In this document: piece by piece, positions 57,961 to 64,000 of the stretch
How the letters are laid out: the number at the start of each line of letters is the position of its first letter
Position numbering within the stretch: the first letter of the stretch is position 1
Source of the DNA: Guadua angustifolia
Taxonomy: Eukaryota; Streptophyta; Magnoliopsida; Poales; Poaceae
Length of the DNA: 64,000 nt
Reading direction: 5' to 3'
NCBI GenBank assembly: GCA_036346375.1
Contig: CM070512.1
Location: 39,850,466 to 39,914,465 of the forward strand
The notes under the pieces: generated by a model
Database searches by the model: none
What the model was told of the DNA's origin: nothing
What the model saw: only the letters and a program-made list of their open reading frames with translations
Program-made: the position numbers and the translations under genes

Positions 57961-59830
57961 TGCCGAGTCGCGCTTCTTCCCTTTACCCTGTGCGGAGGTT
58001 CTGGAGATGAAACGCTTTAGGGTTTGCCGATCCCTGTACTTGTGTTTGACGGGTACCCATGATGCGGACATAGGCACATCCATCGGTTTTTCGAAGTGGT
58101 GGGATCTGGCGCTGGCGGCTTGGCGAGGCGATCGGTTACCCGCGACCACAAAGGCCCTCATGACCTGCTTCCCCTTTCATTTCTTCTTGTCGTAGCAGTT
58201 AGAGGTAGCACTAGCGTCAGGGGCGGCCTCTCGCTTGGCCTTCCTTATCGAAGATAGCTCCAGCGCCTCCTCGCGGGGCGTGGTTGATGGCGATGTCAAG
58301 AGCTCCTTGGTAGTCTGGGCTTGGCGCGGCCGACAATGCACGAGCTTTGGCGAGTGCCGTAGATAAACGCCCAGCGACATCGGCGTCGTTGATGTCGGGA
58401 GCTCGTTGCATTCTTTGGGAGAATCGCGGATGTAATCCCGGAAGACTCCCCATTGCTGCTGCGACTTTGAGGTCAGAGTTCCCGGGGCATTTGTAAGTGC
58501 ACAGAAATTACCGACGAAGCGCTCCTTAGGTCGGCCCAGCTCGATGGTGTTCGCGGGCAAATACTCGAGCCATGCTCGGCGAGAATCCGCGAGTAGATGG
58601 GGAAGTCTTGGACGGCGAAGAGATCGTCCGTGGCGCCTCCATACGCATCGGCGAAAGTCTTCAACGAGGCTGGGGTTATTGGCCCGATGTACTAGGTTAT
58701 GTTGGTGGGGGCCGAATCTGGCGGGAAGTCATGTGGTGGATTCTCGACCAAGCGCATGGACCATGCACGTCGAGGGCTTGAGGCTCTGCTGCGGTGGTGG
58801 CGGCCGTGTCCATTGCCGGGCTGGATCGCCTCGTCGTCCGTCTTCTTCGGGCCCCGTGTCTTTCTGCGAACATTGCGACTTTCGCCGGGTGATTCAGCGC
58901 ACAGGCGGCTTCGGCGACAGCCGTTGGTCTTCGCGGACCCGTGATGCAGAGACGGCGGCCGTTGGAATTAGCTAGAAAAAGCCCGGCGGAAGAGCGGAAG
59001 GCTGTACATTTGGATCGCGCACGTTCTGACCCGGAGGTTACGGTAGGTGGCCTTAGCCGGGTCCTCTGGCTCTGGAATGCCGTGGTAGCATTCTTTGTGG
59101 CGACATTCTGCTGGCCTTGAGAAATCTGGCGGTCGTCGATCCCTCGGCCATTACTGATAGAACTATCGCATGCGTGCTTGCGTCGGCGAGGTCATGTGAA
59201 GGCGGGCTTGCCTTACTCGGATCGGCTGGAGTTTGACAAGCTCGGCCTCTTGAGCCTCGGCTACTCGCGTTGCAGCTGGAGCTCCGTGCTGATGAGCTTG
59301 AGAGCCTCGGTGTGCTTGTTTGGTTCCGCCTCAAGGCGCCTCGACGCGCCAGCAGCGAGTTCCGGCTGTGGCCGGGCGTCTGGCCCGACCATGTTACACT
59401 CGCAGGTACAACGCCTTTGGAGGTGTGCTCGCGTCTGCGGAGTCAGTGGAGGGCTCTCAGCGAGATCGTGAGCGGAGGTCGGCAAATGGCCGACCATAGC
59501 CCGAGTCTTGAGCTGCTGCTGCTGACCGTCATGCGTCTTGAGCTCATGAGGACCACTACTAGAGGTAGCGTGGCGGTGAGCGGACTCCCACCTTGGGGTC
59601 CGCGGAGGTCCCCAAGCCGAAGGTCACCAGGAGTGTGGTGTGAGTCGGGCTCGAGTGGCGCTCGTGCACGGAAGGTGGCGAGGATGAGCATGAACTCTCC
59701 GCAGGGATGGTGATGAAGTCGAGGGCGAAGCGGATCCGACCTCTTGGCCTTGAGCAGCCGTCGTCGGTGAAGAAAGCCATCGAGGAGGAAATGGGAATCG
59801 AGGGATCACGAAGATGAGCGTGAGGCCCCT
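57961..59830 (-). pseudogene. E4 gag, frameshifted
   Basis: TAT-type Gag (capsid/nucleocapsid). Recognisable minus-strand pieces are SSWADLRS (about 58540), FVGNFCAL (about 58500-58525), IRDSPKECNELP (about 58395-58435), TKELL (about 58300) and EEALELSSIRKAKREA (about 58220-58265). The N-terminal 1.2 kb is Ser/Ala/Arg-rich and unreadable in one frame. Plus-strand ORFs in the same span are shadows. Confidence 0.75.
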
Positions 59831-59843
59831 ACAGCGGCGCATA
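59826..59843 (-). other. E4 primer binding site (TAT type)
   Basis: The minus strand reads TATGCGCCGCTGTAGGGG next to the LTR end. TAT elements usually have TGGCGCCGTCTGTGGGG at this place, so the site is recognisable but altered. Confidence 0.6.
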
Positions 59844-59845
59844 GC

Positions 59846-60779
59846 TATCGGTGTTTAAATATAGCAGGCAAGTAAATTTGTAAGTATAGGGATCGCGCCC
59901 CTCTCCTCGAATGGTTAGGCTAAAAAGCCTCGGAGGAACCTTGAATCGAGGCGGAGGAGACTCGGATTTATCTTGGTTGGGGCGAATGTCCCTACTTCCA
60001 ATTCGTGGTGGCGATTTGAATTGCCACTGAGCTCGGGGAGCAAATTGAGGTTACAATCGGAGGCTAAGGACATGCCCTTAGCACTTTCGATCGGGAGAGA
60101 AATGGGAGGACTTTCCTAAGCTGGCGCCGACCGGTCGGAGAACCTGGCGACCTAAGGCGGTGCCGGTGGCGAACTCACGTGGGTGCGTGTGAAGGAAAAA
60201 ATATATTTCCCTCTCTGCGAAGGCCTGCCTCCTTTATATAGGCCGAGGGGCAGGTTACGAGATTTGAAAGGAGGGTAGAGGGGCAGCTACGTCCAGGCGT
60301 CCTAGTCTTCGGTCATGATGATGGGCGGGCTCTTCGTCTGGCGTCTGGTCTTCGGTCATGATGGTAGCAGGCTCAGCGTATTCCATCTGCAGGGTGGAGT
60401 AGACACAGCAGGCGGTGCCCTTTTCGGGCGCACACCTACCTCTGGCGCTGTCGGTCTGGGCGTCTCGAAAAAGGCAGGTGCTTTAGCTGAGATGTCCTCT
60501 AGTTGCCTTGGGAAAAATGTCGCCCCAATATTCGTTACATCCGTGCAACGAGATGACCGCTTCGGCGTGAGGCTGGCGATGTGGCGAGACTACGGGCGAG
60601 GCTTGCGGGACTCTGGTGGAGACCTGGTCGGAGGAGGTGCTGCGGGAACCGTCGGCCCGGGTCGGTCGGCCGGCGAGAGCATCCGATCGAGATTCGGCGG
60701 AGTAATCAAGGCAGGTGACCCTTTGGGGTCTAGGGAGCTTTGATGAAGATGTGGTCAACTTGGCCCATTTGGTACCACA
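59846..60779 (-). repeat. E4 5' LTR
   Basis: On the minus strand it starts TGTGGTACCAAATGGGCC (60779) and runs to the PBS. It contains a TATA box (CTATATAAAGG, about 60230-60242) followed by a G/C-rich leader. The matching 3' LTR was not found at the left of E4. Confidence 0.65.
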
Positions 60780-60904
60780 CTTAATGTCGTGAAAACCCCT
60801 TCGATGAGGCGAGGGCCATGCCGGTTCGCCTTCAAGGTTCTGCTTCGCGTCATCGGCCTAGATTCCAAGGCTAGGTAACTTTCGAATCTGATCTTGAAAT
60901 AGAT

Positions 60905-61170
60905 GTATACTTTCTTTGTGGGTTTACCTGGTATGGGTATTCGTCAAGATGCATTCTGTGCACAACTTGTTGAGTACGTGTTGTTGTACTCACCCTTGCT
61001 TAACAACCAACAACGATTGGAGGAATCATCGCCGTTATTGGAGGAGGACTTTCGGGTGGACACGAGTCATTAGGCCAAGCCTTGTTGATACTTTGTGGTG
61101 TCTTGATGGGACATCTATGTCTTTGCTACTTTTCCATTTGCATTTATGCAGAGTTCACTTTCAGTCTAGC
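60905..61170 (+). repeat. E3-like LTR fragment
   Basis: GCATTCTGTGCACAACTTGTTG and the next 150 bp match 35517-35672 closely; flanking parts match weakly. It therefore belongs to a related but not identical Tekay-like LTR. It sits between the E4 LTR and the next ORF. Confidence 0.65.
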
Positions 61171-61191
61171 CCATGTGGCTGAATAATGTAA

Positions 61192-61803
61192 GTGATCATA
61201 AGATCATACACTAGTTATATTAACGGAATCATAAGAGGAGTGATGTGCAAACTTCTAATCTATGCCAGGAATAATGAGAGGTCAAGTCAACCTATCAGAC
61301 ATCACATTGAGAGAAGGAGCTACTTGGGAGATTGGTATCTAGGAGGCTTCGTGACTCGCTCTCTGAGGATTTCTCTGCGACTACTACATTTGGAAGACAC
61401 CGTGTTAGGACTCCACCCCATAGTTCGAGATGCTTGGCGTTCCCACATCACTCACAAGGAGGATGCTACTACAGTACACTTAGCATGATTTGCAGCTGCT
61501 CAGGAGGCTCATGCCAGTGACACTGACACTGAATTAAGGATGGTCTATGAAGCACTCAGAGTTGCGGAGAAGGAATTGCACGAGACCCGAGTGGCTTATG
61601 AGGAGAAGATCATGGAGCTCGAGGAGGCATTACAGGAGGGAATGAAGCCGCGCTACACCATCATCATCGGAGGAGACAAAGTCGAGTCTGAGAACCGCAT
61701 GAAGTGTCACCGATTGCGGGACATCAAGATCGGTTCGCGCCCGACACCAGCTCACCGCTTGATGTATCCCGGGGAAGTTCCGTGGGGATGGCTAGAGGAA
61801 TAG
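61192..61803 (+). pseudogene. Unrecognised ORF with coiled coil, one internal stop
   Basis: One frame runs about 204 codons and is interrupted only by TGA at 61486-61488. The second half has a heptad-like charged helix (ALRVAEKELHETRVAYEEK) and a compact end (GGDKVESENRMK...PGEVPWGWLEE). An A/T-rich 3'-UTR-like stretch follows (61850-62040, ATTAATAAAAATC). It lies about 280 bp upstream of a Tekay-like gag start. I do not recognise the product. It may be an accessory ORF of the retroelement or a captured host fragment. Confidence 0.5.
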
Positions 61804-62083
61804 GAGTCTTAGGATTAAGTTGAGGCTCAAGTGTTGAGTCGGCGTCAATAGAAATAGCTTTACCATTTGTAATAGGCGTTAAGGTTGCGTGTTTAGTTTG
61901 GTTTTATTGTTTCTTTGGGTGTGCGGTATGTGTTGCATAGCCCTTAGGCTTTTGTAAGCAACCATACCAAGTATAATTAATAAAAATCTTAAAAGTTTAG
62001 GTTTAACCTATTTTCCCGCTTAGGAATTCTTGCATCTCATCTATGTTATTTCTACCTTACCTAACCCAAAAGAACTTCGTGAG

Positions 62084-62325
62084 ATGGTGAACACTACGTG
62101 GTAACAATGGAGCGTCGAGGAAGTGCCTTCAGGAATGATAATTTCAATGGGGAAGCGTCACCACAGCTAGCACCACCGGTAGGCATGCAGAACTTAGGAG
62201 CTTTCTTAGCCGCACAAACTCATCTTATGCAAACAATGATGCAACAAATGCAGAATATGACCAATCAAGTTGCAGGCCACAATAATGTGAAACAAGGCAA
62301 TAATGGCCCGCGTTCTTTTCCGCGC
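62084..62325 (+). pseudogene. Tekay-like gag, N-terminal fragment
   Basis: ATGGTGAACACT at 62084 resembles the MVNT start of Tekay gag. After a one-base shift the frame reads NDNFNGEASPQLAPP, LGAFLAAQTHLMQTM and MQQMQNMTNQVAG, the Pro- and Gln/Met-rich N-terminus of that family. It stops being gag near 62325, where LTR-like sequence begins abruptly. Pol is absent. Confidence 0.6.
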
Positions 62326-64000
62326 CCGATTGCGGTATTTAGGACTGAGACCCTCCGAGAGATTCACCACGAGCCGCCGCCTCTTTTCCTGTTGCATCGT
62401 TTTGGGGAGCTCTAGAAACTGCGCTAGCCATCATTGGAGTTCACAGGAGTCTTCTGAGGAGTTTTAAGTAAATGCCGGTGATTCTTCTGCGCTCGGCGAT
62501 TCGAGTTAAATGCGCATCAAGGTGAAGCGATACCACCACTTCTTCCTCGCCTTGGGAAGCGCTGAATCGCCCGTCGGGATCGTTGTCTTCCTCAACTCCG
62601 GTGAGGAGCGAGCGGCAAATCTTGCCATCGCTATTTGCGAAACACGCCAGCCGTCACATCGCCATCGGACGGACAATATCAAGCGCGTCGCCTCGGTACC
62701 ACGATTGCTTTCGGGTAAGTTCTTCGCCATTGGATTAAAATCATATGGACAGGAATGCGCCACGTCATCTGGGTCAACGATAAATGGCTCGGGTAAGATC
62801 GCAGATTAGATCTAAATCCGGTGGTTGACGTTTAACCCGTCGTGGATTAAATAGTGACCGTTGGATTGGCTTTCAACGGTCTAGATCTTGCCACGTATCG
62901 GCCGCATTGACCCGGCGTCAAGCTGACATCAGCCGAAGCAATAAATCGGATTTTTCTTTATAAAAATAATTTGGAATATTTTGATTTTCCAATTTTATGG
63001 ATTTTTCAGGAATTTGAATTTTCCGATGGCTCGTTCTCCCTCATACGAACTCCGATTGAGGTGATTCAAATTCCTAAAAATTTGGAAAATTGAGATATAT
63101 CTAATGGTGATTTTTTTGGATTTTTTAGAATTTTTTTGTTCTTTGGTTTTGGTGTTTATTCGCTATTTCTTCTCGATTCGCGTAGACGTTGAATTGAGCG
63201 TGGCTTCAGAGGAGGAATTTGTAACTCAGGAACAATCTTTAAACCAAAACCAGGAGCTTAACCAAGGCAAGTTGTGCTTTGATCATGTTGCACCCATGTT
63301 TGAAAAATTGCTATTTTGATTTACCTTATTGCAATTTATTTTATGTGTATAAATGATTTCAACCTAAATTTGGGATTAGCTAATGTACCCTTTGAATTGC
63401 ACCCTACCTTGTTAATTGTATGCCATACTCCACTTGTCACCTTAGGTTGGTTCACTATAGTTGGTTAATAATGAAATCAACATGGATGGTTAGATCGGAT
63501 TATATTACTTAGCCATGCCGCGTCATCACATGTTCATGAAATATTGGTTATTAATCTTGACTAATGGAATATGGAACAATGTTATGAATATATGTGTCAT
63601 GTGTGGTCACACAAAGAGATTGAGTTAGCCGTGGCGAGAGGTCACACTAGCGATGTTGACTTAATGAAAGCACGTGGTGCTTGGTAACCAACGGGTGATA
63701 ATCATTTTAGATTAAAGCGAGTGGAAGGGCAAGTTTGCGGGGTGGGCTCGATGGGTGAGGGTATGTGCAAGTCTTGCTTTAATCAATCCTAAGGACTTAA
63801 CCTTGAGCCTTTGACTGAGTCAATCATGCAACCACATATACGGTATGGGGCGGCCTAGGTGACTAATTTGCAAAGCCTTAGCTTGAGTACTATCGTGGCG
63901 GTGTGAGTTGGTGTACGGAGGAAACTCACATGGGCGCAGAGAGAGCCCTATTGTGGTGGTGTAACCCTTGATGTTGAAACCTCAGTGAGGTAATCTTGGG
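62326..64000 (+). repeat. E3: Tekay-like LTR sequence, right copy (continues beyond window)
   Basis: Collinear with 33450-35118. It lacks the first roughly 610 bp of the LTR seen at 32836; the gag fragment joins it at the shared word GGTATTTAGGAC. The end lies outside the window. Confidence 0.8.

Larger units (their letters stand above)
35816..60779 (-). mobile_element. E4: TAT-lineage Ty3-gypsy element, minus strand, split by E5
   Basis: On the minus strand the order is LTR (right), PBS, gag, protease, reverse transcriptase, [E5], RT remainder, RNase H, integrase, then a long 3' region with an antisense gene-like unit. That order and the antisense unit are characteristic of grass TAT elements (RIRE2/Grande/Retand group). 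Every domain is recognisable but repeatedly frameshifted. No left-hand LTR matching 59846-60779 was seen, so the left limit (35816) is approximate. Confidence 0.8.

Noticed and set aside
56918..58195. Plus-strand ORFs up to 184 codons opposite gag-pol
   Set aside because: They are mirror frames of recognisable minus-strand protease, RT and gag, and carry no domain of their own.

Overview
The window is plant nuclear DNA, almost certainly from a grass (Poaceae). The evidence is stacked LTR retrotransposons of grass-typical lineages, Stowaway/Tourist-type MITEs, a CACTA end with CCGAGTG-type subterminal repeats, and one very GC-rich host gene in AT-rich surroundings. There is no bacterial-style operon, no rRNA or tRNA gene and no CRISPR array. 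Reading frames beginning at TTG or other non-ATG codons were treated as unreliable.

Layout. (1) 1-19578: a Sirevirus-like Copia element (E1, plus strand), entered inside its 5' LTR. It has a damaged gag, no pol, several GGGGGAG tracts and a 2575-bp 3' LTR. A Ty3-gypsy element of probable Tekay/Del type (E2, 7070-16719, about 3-kb LTRs, 3.6-kb internal domain without an intact gene) is nested in it; ATTTT flanks both sides of E2. (2) 19579-28172: intergenic DNA with five MITE-like elements, a CACTA terminus ending at 24270, and a mosaic of local repeats (22.8-26.4 kb). (3) 28173-30135: the only convincing host gene, a SPARK-type receptor-like kinase with complete kinase motifs but three reading-frame shifts as assembled. 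(4) 30136-32835: its downstream flank, with small tandem repeats and an approximately 1.1-kb imperfect palindrome. (5) 32836-64000: nested Ty3-gypsy elements. Tekay-like LTR sequence (E3) lies at both ends (32.8-35.7 kb and 60.9-64.0 kb). Between these is a minus-strand TAT-lineage gag-pol element (E4) with an antisense gene-like unit. E4 is split inside its reverse transcriptase by a 15.5-kb minus-strand Tekay chromovirus (E5, 41063-56544) with exceptionally long 5.2-kb LTRs; ACAAG flanks E5 on both sides.

The most informative unexpected signal is technical or epigenetic. Where two LTRs of one element can be compared, many differences fall on CAG/CTG (and some CCGG) sites and are indels or scrambles, not C-to-T changes. 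This looks like consensus error at CHG-methylated cytosines. It means that many frameshifts in the window, possibly including those in the kinase gene, may not exist in the genome. Biologically notable items are a five-fold, exactly 81-bp in-frame repeat in the Copia gag, an unrecognised coiled-coil ORF upstream of a Tekay-like gag start (61.2-61.8 kb), and the long palindrome downstream of the kinase.
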